Origin: Pseudomonas sp. Ga0074129
GTDB taxonomy: Bacteria > Pseudomonadota > Gammaproteobacteria > Pseudomonadales > Pseudomonadaceae
Direction of reading: 5' to 3'
DNA: 64,000 nucleotides
NCBI GenBank assembly: GCA_001465025.1
Contig: LNDO01000072.1
Span: 35,717 to 99,716, forward strand
In this document: positions 49,971-57,247 of the stretch, in pieces
How positions within the stretch are numbered: the first letter of the stretch is position 1
Layout: every line of letters begins with the position of its first letter
Made by a program: the position numbers and the translations under genes
The notes under the pieces: generated by a model
Databases searched by the model: none
The model's input: only the letters and a program-made list of their open reading frames with translations
What the model was told of the DNA's origin: nothing

Positions 49971-52304
49971 TCAGTTGATCGGCGTGGCCGTGAGGTTGGC
50001 GCGGATATCAGCGTTTTGCAGTTTGACGCCGTACATGGAGGTCACTGCGCCGCCGGTGGGGTGCACGTTCTGGATCCGGTCGATGTTCACTTCTTTGAAG
50101 TGCACCCGGCCATTGACCGCAAAGCCCAGCGGATCGGGCGTTACCGGCGTACAGCCGGACGCGGTTTTATTGCACACCCGGGTAGGCGCAACATCCAGGT
50201 TGAGGTCCACATTGAAGCCGTAAGTGTTGGCATTAGGGTTGCTCGGGTTGCCGTCGGAAGTGTGGAAGTTATCCACCACCAATTGACTGCCGGTGCCGTT
50301 GACGCCATTGACCCGGCCCGTTTCGATGATCACCTGGTTGCGCTTCTCGTTGTTTGACACCGTGTTACTCGGGTTACCGCTGGTGTCACGCACAAACACG
50401 TTCTTCAACTTCACCGAAATACCTTCATCGCCACGGTTTTCCCAGCGTCCGCCGTTGGCGGTACACGCGCTCGCGGTGCTGCCGCTGCCTCCCACGCACA
50501 ACGCACCGGCCCCGCCCGAGCTGATGGCCAAGGTCGAGCCTTGCTCAAAGCGTTTAAGCACCAGACGGCCAATGCTGCTGCCGGTCTGCCGATCGCCCCA
50601 GCGCACGTTGGCAACATCCAGCTTCGACCAATAGGTGCCCTTGCGCAGCTCCACGCCGTTGTTGCTGATGTCGAGCGAGCCGTCGCGGTAATGCATTTCA
50701 TAACTGCTGCCCGAGAGCCACAGGCCACGGCCGTTCTCGTCCACCGTGACCGCCGCATTGGCTTCGGTGATGTAAAAGTCGGCGTTATAACGCAGGCCGT
50801 CACCCACCGCGCCACCGGGGCGCAAGGTGATTTGCCCGTTGAGGGTAAAGTCGTAGGCTGGGAAGACTTCCATCAACACCAGCAACTCGGTACCACCCTG
50901 CAGGGGCGCATTCGGCGTGCCCACGCGTAAGCCATCGAAGCTGTAACTGCCGACAACGTTTTTCAGGCCCAGACGCAGGCCATCAAAGTGACCGTTGTAG
51001 CCGCCACTGTTGAGGTCGCTGTTACTGCCGGCATAACAGCCGGTGCTGACGCCTGCCGCGCAGCTTTTGGTCAGATCAACACTGAATTGGCCTGTGCCAT
51101 GGGTGCGCAGGCCACTGAACCACATGCTGTTGCCGTTATCGGTCAAAGCCAGCGAGCTGTTGACCATGTTCCAGCTGACATCGGCCCTGACGCCCTGCAA
51201 CCCGGAGTTTGTGTCACCGCCCGGCCGCAGCTTCAGCCAGTTTTGCCGAGCACCCTGATCGAGAAAATTCAAATCCACCGCCAACCCACCGAGCTTCTGG
51301 TTAGTTGGGTTGCCCATGATCAGGCCACCCAGGGTGGCGTTAAACTTGAGGTCCTGAAAGGCGATTTTGGCGTAGCTGCCAGCGCCGTCCTGTTCCAGAT
51401 CAAGGGTCAGGCCGGCGTTGCTGATCAGGCTGCCGGCGAAGTTTTCGGCGCGCAGTACACCTTCGTCCTGATACTGGAACAAACTGTTGGCGATGGTGAT
51501 GTTCGGTTTGATGCGCAGCCCTTCGCCGCTAGCGCCGCCACTGGCAATGCTGATGCTGCCGCCCAGGCGCAAGTCCATGTTGAGCTTGCCGAAACTGCGC
51601 TGGGCGTTGGCATCGCGCAGGTCAGGTGTGCCCGGCGTCACCGCCACGCCAAGCGTCGGGTCGCCATGGGCCAGATCCAGACCAATGCCCGCAATAGCGC
51701 CGACAAAGCGCGAGGTGCCCAGATCCAGTTTGATTTCCTGGCCGCTGCCGCCGCTGACGATATCCACGTAGGCGTTTTGCAGGTAGGTATCAAACGACAC
51801 CCCCCTAACGATCAGATCAAAGCCGTTGTCGCGGTAATAAAAGGTGGCGGCGCTCAACGACAGTTGGCTGTCATCCACACTGAAGCCACTCACCCCAGTG
51901 GCCCCGCCACCGCTCAATTTAAGGTTGGCCCCCAGGGTAAAAAAACCGCGAAATGCACCAAAGCTTTTGTTGCTTCCGGCCATTTCAATGCTGTTCACGC
52001 TCAACACCTGAGCGCTGCCGCTGTGCTGCACATGCAATTGATCGCCCACCACATCGAGTGTCGTGGTCGAGGTGCTGCCAGCAACCTGCGAGGTGTTGTT
52101 CACGCCCTTGAGGCTGAGGGTCTGACCATCCTGACTGTAATCAACACTGCTGGCCGACCAGGCTCCGCCAGTGGTTTGCAGACTGATGCCATCGCGCCCG
52201 CTGACCGCTGACAAGGCCTGATCATCAAGCGCCTGCATAGCCTGCGCCACGGAGCAGGCCAGTGGACTCAGCAGTGCACACAACAACAGTGAAGGACGGT
52301 GCAT
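49971..52304 (-). CDS. Exported beta-rich protein of unknown function (last gene of four-gene operon)
   Basis: A 777-residue secreted protein. A signal peptide (MHRPSLLLCALLSPLACSVAQA) is followed at once by MQALDDQALSAVSGRDGISL, a segment also found in the three genes upstream (DUF6160-like, from memory). The rest is Gly, Asn, Ser and Leu rich with alternating hydrophobic residues, as in a long beta solenoid. It has paired Cys in short loops (CAAGVSTGC, CVGGSGSTASAC, CNKTASGC). No membrane helix or enzyme motif is seen, and it does not end in an aromatic barrel signal. The frame opens with TTG at 52319, but ATG at 52304 has AGGAG in front. Function unknown. Confidence 0.85.
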   Translation of the reverse strand: MHRPSLLLCALLSPLACSVAQAMQALDDQALSAVSGRDGISLQTTGGAWSASSVDYSQDGQTLSLKGVNNTSQVAGSTSTTTLDVVGDQLHVQHSGSAQVLSVNSIEMAGSNKSFGAFRGFFTLGANLKLSGGGATGVSGFSVDDSQLSLSAATFYYRDNGFDLIVRGVSFDTYLQNAYVDIVSGGSGQEIKLDLGTSRFVGAIAGIGLDLAHGDPTLGVAVTPGTPDLRDANAQRSFGKLNMDLRLGGSISIASGGASGEGLRIKPNITIANSLFQYQDEGVLRAENFAGSLISNAGLTLDLEQDGAGSYAKIAFQDLKFNATLGGLIMGNPTNQKLGGLAVDLNFLDQGARQNWLKLRPGGDTNSGLQGVRADVSWNMVNSSLALTDNGNSMWFSGLRTHGTGQFSVDLTKSCAAGVSTGCYAGSNSDLNSGGYNGHFDGLRLGLKNVVGSYSFDGLRVGTPNAPLQGGTELLVLMEVFPAYDFTLNGQITLRPGGAVGDGLRYNADFYITEANAAVTVDENGRGLWLSGSSYEMHYRDGSLDISNNGVELRKGTYWSKLDVANVRWGDRQTGSSIGRLVLKRFEQGSTLAISSGGAGALCVGGSGSTASACTANGGRWENRGDEGISVKLKNVFVRDTSGNPSNTVSNNEKRNQVIIETGRVNGVNGTGSQLVVDNFHTSDGNPSNPNANTYGFNVDLNLDVAPTRVCNKTASGCTPVTPDPLGFAVNGRVHFKEVNIDRIQNVHPTGGAVTSMYGVKLQNADIRANLTATPIN

Positions 52305-52315
52305 GGCCCTGCTCC

Positions 52316-52921
52316 TCAATTCTGCGGGAAGACCAGCACGTTGCCCTGCATCCGGATCGTGCCGTCGATCTTCGCGGAGAAAATATTGGTTTGCTGATAA
52401 GACGGATTACCGCCGTTGGCCACACTCAGCGAGCGATTTTGCCAGCCGCCCTGATTAGCCACACCGAAGGCAAAACTGCCGTCTTTGAATTTGACTTCGT
52501 TGGGCAGGCCGAACTCCAGCACATCCTGATTAAACCCCGCGCCATCGCCGTTAAAACCACTGTTCACGGTGCGCGTGCGCAGGGTCAGGCCTTCAAAGCT
52601 GAACACACCTTTAAGGTTGTCCAACACATACCAGCCGCCGTCGGCTTCAGAACGAATCGCCACGCGCATGCCGCAGTTTTCCGGCGTGCTTGCCCCGGCC
52701 GTGGCGCAACTGCGCTGGCTAGACGTCCACGTGCTGGGGTTATTGCTGGTGGGAGTGCTCCACAGCACACCGCCGTCTTTGTTGATACTGAACTCACCGG
52801 ACAGATACACCCCGCCCTGACCATTCATCGCGCTCAACGACGCATCGTCCAACGGCTGCATCTCGGCAAACGCGGGTATCGCCAGCAATACAGTGCTCAT
52901 CACCCAGGCTTTAGAGATCAC
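52316..52921 (-). CDS. Small exported protein of the same family (third gene of operon)
   Basis: A 201-residue protein with signal peptide (MISKAWVMSTVLLAIPAFA) and the family segment MQPLDDASLSAMNGQGGVYLSGEF. The mature part has beta-like repeats (FSFEGLTLRTRTVNSGF, EVKFKDGSFAFGVANQGGW) and a Cys pair, CATAGASTPENC. The start is GTG at 52921, overlapping the previous gene by 11 bp; ATG at 52900 would shorten the signal peptide too much. Its TGA is 12 bases before the next ATG. I recognise no function. The ending MQGNVLVFPQN is short and polar. Confidence 0.8.
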   Translation of the reverse strand: MISKAWVMSTVLLAIPAFAEMQPLDDASLSAMNGQGGVYLSGEFSINKDGGVLWSTPTSNNPSTWTSSQRSCATAGASTPENCGMRVAIRSEADGGWYVLDNLKGVFSFEGLTLRTRTVNSGFNGDGAGFNQDVLEFGLPNEVKFKDGSFAFGVANQGGWQNRSLSVANGGNPSYQQTNIFSAKIDGTIRMQGNVLVFPQN

Positions 52922-53957
52922 GACTGGTCGCCCTCAAATAGTTGATGCTTAGGCCTTGGACGGCGTTATAGCCAAAGTTATAGCCACCCGTGGAAAAGCT
53001 GCCGCTACCCGCCCGCAGGCTGTCGATGACGATATTGGTGCGCGGGGCATTGGCATAAAAATCACTGGCAATCGCATGGCGCTCCGCCTGAGGGCGAGCA
53101 CTGCCGTTGGCCGCGCGAGTCACCGGATTGGGCAGTTCCAACATGAACTGGCCATTGCTGCTTACATCAAACAACAGCGGCTGGCTTTTACCGTAGCCAA
53201 GGGAAATATTGGCGAACGCATTACTCAGCGTAATGGTGCGCGCCGCTTGCTCTTGAGCGGTGGTGCAGTTGGCGGTGCCTGCTGCGCACGACATCAGCTG
53301 CATGCTTTTGGCAAAGATGTTAACGCGCGCCTCCCCCACCAATTGCGCGCGCGCATCATCGCCCCACAGACGCAGGTAGCTGCCGTCCATCACCAACTCA
53401 CTGATGTCCAGGTTGATAATGTCCGTGCGCCCTGCTGCTACCTGAAAATCAAAGCGAATGCCCAGATCGACCCTTTCGGAAGCGCGACTGGAACAGTTAC
53501 TCCCTGCCGCCGCATAGCCGCTGATGCACGCCTGCCCGCCTACGCCCGTCAGCCGCTCGGGGAATTTGAATTCCAGCACCGTGAGATTACTGGGTGTGGT
53601 TTGCACCCATTGCCCGTCATCACGCAGGGTACGCAGCGTTTCACCTTTGCCCAGAGTGATCTCAAAAGGATGATCCAGCCGGCCAATGTTCACCGGATTG
53701 AGGTTGGCACCTTTATTACTGCCGGCCGCACCGAGGTAAAACTCCTTCACCGAGATCGGCACGTTTTGCCCGGCCGCATTGTTGATGTCGTTGATGGTGA
53801 TGGTCGCGCCGGAGGCATCCAGCAAAATCCCCTCCAGCACAAAACCAAACCCAGCGCCTTGCACCGCTGACATCTCGGCATCATCCAGTGGTTGCAAATC
53901 TGCCTGCGCCAGCGCACTCAAGAGACATGCACAAGACCCGAGGGTAAACGCACGCAT
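52911..53957 (-). CDS. Exported protein of the same family (second gene of operon)
   Basis: A 348-residue protein with signal peptide (MRAFTLGSCACLLSALAQA) followed by DLQPLDDAEMSAVQGAGFGFVLEG. The mature part has beta-type alternation and two Cys pairs in small loops ([12 protein letters not shown] and CAAGTANC). ATG at 53957 is two bases after the previous stop; GTG at 53966 is possible. A Cys lies in the signal peptide h-region, but the spacing does not look like a lipobox. Function unknown; the operon context points to a shared envelope or surface role. Confidence 0.8.
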   Translation of the reverse strand: MRAFTLGSCACLLSALAQADLQPLDDAEMSAVQGAGFGFVLEGILLDASGATITINDINNAAGQNVPISVKEFYLGAAGSNKGANLNPVNIGRLDHPFEITLGKGETLRTLRDDGQWVQTTPSNLTVLEFKFPERLTGVGGQACISGYAAAGSNCSSRASERVDLGIRFDFQVAAGRTDIINLDISELVMDGSYLRLWGDDARAQLVGEARVNIFAKSMQLMSCAAGTANCTTAQEQAARTITLSNAFANISLGYGKSQPLLFDVSSNGQFMLELPNPVTRAANGSARPQAERHAIASDFYANAPRTNIVIDSLRAGSGSFSTGGYNFGYNAVQGLSINYLRATSRDL

Positions 53958-53959
53958 GG

Positions 53960-55018
53960 TCAGCACCCCGCCGTGGCCGCGCCCAGACAGGTGTCCTGCC
54001 GGGGAATACCGTTGAAGGCCTGCTCGAAGTCGATGGTGATCGGGGCGACCATGTTGCCGTTGGCGTCACGGTATTTAGGCAGGTTCATAAAAGCGCCCTT
54101 GAGCGTGTTGATCAGGGCATTGCTGTCCATGTCACGCCAGGCAACGTCCTGGGTTTGCATGGAAATAAAGAAGCCTTTGGCCGCGCCTTCGATGGCGGCG
54201 GTGGACGCTGAATCCGTAACGGCCATGTTACCGACAGGCAGCGACTGGAAGTTACCCAGAGGGAAGCAGGTGGCCAGCGACAGAATCTGGCAGCCGTTAG
54301 AAGTAAACAAGCCCAACAGGGCATTGGACAACCCGCCAAGGTTGCAACCGCTCACACAGCTCAGTGCCTGACCATTGACCATACCTGCCGAAGTGGCACG
54401 GGTCGGATCGGCGGTGCCATTGGTTTGCACCAGGGCAGCATCGGCCTGCAGGCGGGTGTTACGGGTTACGCCGGCAAGGCCGAGCAGAAAGCGGTCAAAG
54501 CCCCCGGCCTGATCAAAAATTGGCCGGGCAGTGCCTTCAATCTTGATCGGCAGGTTGCCAGTCAGGCTTTGAATATCACCAGACAACACACCCTTGGCCT
54601 CACCAAAACCGATGCGCATGCCCACCACACGGTTGCCGGAATAGGCTAATTCCAGAAACGGGTTGGCAATCTGAAACGGATTTACCGTGTCATCAGCATT
54701 CACGGTACCGAGGGCAAAGTTGTTGATCAGAATGTCCGATGAACCCAGCGCCTCGCCCGGACGCGTGGCCGAGTCGTTGTACTGCCCCAACTGCAGCTTC
54801 TTGATGTTGAGCTGGGTCTGCACATCCAAGCCGAAGTTGACGCGGGTGTAGTTGATCCCGGCATTGCTGTCGGTGGTCAGGTTGATAAAGGCCTGACCGG
54901 TGACTTCCGACAACTCGTTATCGGCCAATTCGACCATCTTGGCCTGGACGGTCGACGTAAACAGGCCTGCACAGATGAGTGCGAGAGCAGTTTTGGCAAA
55001 CCCACGGGTCGAACGCAT
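53960..55018 (-). CDS. Exported protein of the same family (first gene of operon)
   Basis: A 352-residue protein with signal peptide (MRSTRGFAKTALALICAGLFTSTVQA) then KMVELADNELSEVTGQAFINL, the most divergent copy of the shared segment. Cys pairs are again in short loops (CVSGC, CQILSLATC, CLGAATAGC at the very end). A clear AGGAAA ribosome site precedes ATG at 55018. A TATAGT sequence about 70 bp upstream could be the operon -10, without a clear -35. It is divergent from mksF across 286 bp. Function unknown. Confidence 0.8.
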   Translation of the reverse strand: MRSTRGFAKTALALICAGLFTSTVQAKMVELADNELSEVTGQAFINLTTDSNAGINYTRVNFGLDVQTQLNIKKLQLGQYNDSATRPGEALGSSDILINNFALGTVNADDTVNPFQIANPFLELAYSGNRVVGMRIGFGEAKGVLSGDIQSLTGNLPIKIEGTARPIFDQAGGFDRFLLGLAGVTRNTRLQADAALVQTNGTADPTRATSAGMVNGQALSCVSGCNLGGLSNALLGLFTSNGCQILSLATCFPLGNFQSLPVGNMAVTDSASTAAIEGAAKGFFISMQTQDVAWRDMDSNALINTLKGAFMNLPKYRDANGNMVAPITIDFEQAFNGIPRQDTCLGAATAGC

Positions 55019-55304
55019 GGCGGATTTCCTGTTGTTCTTATTGGAATGGCAGAGTCCATCAGACGCTATGCCTTGATTAGCACTATAAAAAGCATCGCGT
55101 CACAAGTGGCCGACCCATAGTCGAGAAAAACACCTAAAGACCCGCGCCCCCTGTTCTGGCTCTGCGCAGGCTGTTACCCATTGCCACACTTGGGTTGTCA
55201 CTGACCCGCACACAGGCAAAGAAGATGACTGGCACTCAAGCCTTGGCCGCGCCTTGCAGTACAATCGGCGTTTTTTGCGAAATGCCCGCGGAGCGGATGC
55301 CCCG

Positions 55305-56555
55305 ATGATTGATCCCAAGCGCGTACTGCGCGCCCTTGCTGAACACTGGACGTTACTGGAGCCGCTGTGCGAACGCTTCGATACCGGCACCCTGAGCCTG
55401 GTGGAACTGCGTAATCAGCTCGCTGCGCAGCTGCCGGATGGCAGCCCCACCGACATCACCGCCCTGCTCGACCAGTGGATTCGCCTGGATATCCTGGTAC
55501 CGGTGGCCAAGAGCCCCAACCGTTTCGAGCTGAACGCACAAATTCACGATTTCCTCGCCTACCTGCGCCGCGAACACCGCCTGGGCCTGTGCCTGGAGAT
55601 CGAAGCCTACCTGCGCCATCTGGAGCGCTTGGCCGGCTATATCAAGGACGCTTTCGAGGTGCGCGACGCCTCCGACCTGGCACGTCAACTGCGTCTGCTC
55701 GATATGCGCGTACGCGACGTGCTGAAGAAGCTGGCCAACGACGAACAAGCGTTGGTGGCCGTGGCCGACCGAGCCAAGACCAGCGACCGGCAGATTCCGC
55801 TGCGTCAGCGCTACGCCGAAGTGCTGGCCACCTGGGACGAATACGTCGAGCCGATGATCCAGTTGGTGGCGGCCGACGGTGCCTTCGAGCAAGGCGTGTA
55901 TCGCGTCGAACACGTGCTGCTGCGCCTGCTAAGCGAGCAGCAGCGCCTCGGCCAACTGGTGGATGACGACCTGCTGCTGCGCACCCATGCGCGTATTCTG
56001 GAAATGCAAACCACCGCCCAGCTGACCCTGCGCCGCGCCCGCGAGCTGCTCTTACCACTGCGCGAAGAAGCACGCCGGCATAATGCCGTGACCCGTGGCG
56101 CAGCACTCGCCCTGTCGGCCATTCGCAAAAAGGGCCTGGACGCCGTGCCACAAGCCTCACTGCCGCTGTTCAGCCGCCCGCAAAGCACCTTTCTCGGCAC
56201 CGCATCGCAGGTCGAGGCCTATGTCTACGCCCTGGCCCGCTTCGAGCCCAAACCGGCGCAATTCCCAAAAGCGCACAGCAGCCGCAAAGGCGAAGCACCA
56301 CGCGCGCCACGCACGGCGCGGGAGATGATCGAACGCTGCGAGCAGGCCCTGCCGCTGCCGGACCTGATGGTCTGGCTGCTGGAACAAGAGCCCGAAGGCG
56401 CCACTGACGAATTGCTCTACTGGTTCTCGCGCTTGTCGCGCGATGGCCGCTTCCAGCGCGAGCGCCTGGAGCGCCGCGACTACCTCACCCGTGAGCATCA
56501 GGTCAGCCTGAGCTCCTTTGCCCTGATCAAGCCGGCCGGGACCTCCGCCCTATGA
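55305..56555 (+). CDS. mksF: Condensin kleisin subunit MksF
   Basis: A 416-residue, helix-rich protein starting with a winged-helix-like region (MIDPKRVLRALAEHWTLLEPL). It continues with long helices (HDFLAYLRREHRLGLCLEIEAYLRHLERL) and has a C-terminal domain that should contact MksB. It is the MukF analogue of the MksBEF complex, which organises and segregates the chromosome. The identification rests on gene order F-E-B, sizes and similarity. TACAAT at 55260-55265 is a plausible -10. The frame is open 17 codons upstream of ATG at 55305. It overlaps mksE by four bases. Confidence 0.85.
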   Translation: MIDPKRVLRALAEHWTLLEPLCERFDTGTLSLVELRNQLAAQLPDGSPTDITALLDQWIRLDILVPVAKSPNRFELNAQIHDFLAYLRREHRLGLCLEIEAYLRHLERLAGYIKDAFEVRDASDLARQLRLLDMRVRDVLKKLANDEQALVAVADRAKTSDRQIPLRQRYAEVLATWDEYVEPMIQLVAADGAFEQGVYRVEHVLLRLLSEQQRLGQLVDDDLLLRTHARILEMQTTAQLTLRRARELLLPLREEARRHNAVTRGAALALSAIRKKGLDAVPQASLPLFSRPQSTFLGTASQVEAYVYALARFEPKPAQFPKAHSSRKGEAPRAPRTAREMIERCEQALPLPDLMVWLLEQEPEGATDELLYWFSRLSRDGRFQRERLERRDYLTREHQVSLSSFALIKPAGTSAL

Positions 56556-57247
56556 ATATCGACCTGAAAGAACTGACCCAGCTCGCACCGATCTTCCGCG
56601 AGCTGTTCAAGGGTTACCACATCAGCCGCAGCAACCCTGAGCTCTACAGCCAGCTGGCCGGCCAGCAGGATCAGTACCGCGCCCTGTTCAAGGCGCTCGG
56701 TTATGAACTGACGTGCGACAGCCGTGGCTTCTACTATTTTGTGCCCGAGCAAATGGGCGCGCAGGTGAACAAAACTGCGCAACGCCTGGCGCTATTCACC
56801 TTCATTTTGGTCGAACACTTGGCCGACCAGGGCCGCGACCCGCTGGCTGTGCTCGACGGCGGCAGCCTGGGGCGCGACGAACTGCCAGCGCTGCTGGAGA
56901 AATACCGCGACCTGTTTCTGCAAGCCGAAGTTACCAGCGTCGAAGAGCTGGAAGAAAAAGTCATGCGCCGCCTGACACAGCTCGGTTTTGCCAGCGAAGA
57001 CAACGGCATCTACCGCTTCCTCGCGCCGATGCACCGTTTCCTCGATGTGTGCCTCTCGGTGCAGCAAGACCGTGACCTAGCAGCCACCCTGCACAGCAGC
57101 CTGCCGCTGCCAACACCGGTGCTGCAAGATGAAGAGGCCGAAGACGAGATCATCAGCCTCGCTGAGAACGATGCCGACGAATCCGAAGAAGACGCCCTGG
57201 CCCGCGCCATGGCTGAAGAACGTAACGCCCAGGAGATGGACGCATGA
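56552..57247 (+). CDS. mksE: Condensin subunit MksE
   Basis: A 231-residue MukE-like protein made of winged-helix domains (LTQLAPIFRELFKGYHISRSNPELYSQL; LEEKVMRRLTQLGFASEDNGIYRFL), with a very acidic tail (EDEIISLAENDADESEEDAL). It binds the kleisin MksF and modulates the ATPase MksB. It overlaps both neighbours by four bases (ATGA), so the three subunits are made together. Confidence 0.87.
   Translation: MNIDLKELTQLAPIFRELFKGYHISRSNPELYSQLAGQQDQYRALFKALGYELTCDSRGFYYFVPEQMGAQVNKTAQRLALFTFILVEHLADQGRDPLAVLDGGSLGRDELPALLEKYRDLFLQAEVTSVEELEEKVMRRLTQLGFASEDNGIYRFLAPMHRFLDVCLSVQQDRDLAATLHSSLPLPTPVLQDEEAEDEIISLAENDADESEEDALARAMAEERNAQEMDA

Noticed and set aside
49971-55018. Double-glycine bacteriocin leaders in the four-gene operon
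   Set aside because: The LSAVSG-like segment resembles such leaders, but it follows a Sec signal peptide rather than starting the protein. The mature parts are large, and no peptidase-containing ABC transporter is nearby.
55040-55085. Promoter of the four-gene exported-protein operon (TATAGT)
   Set aside because: The -10-like hexamer is good but no acceptable -35 occurs 16-18 bases upstream, so it was only mentioned in the first gene's entry.
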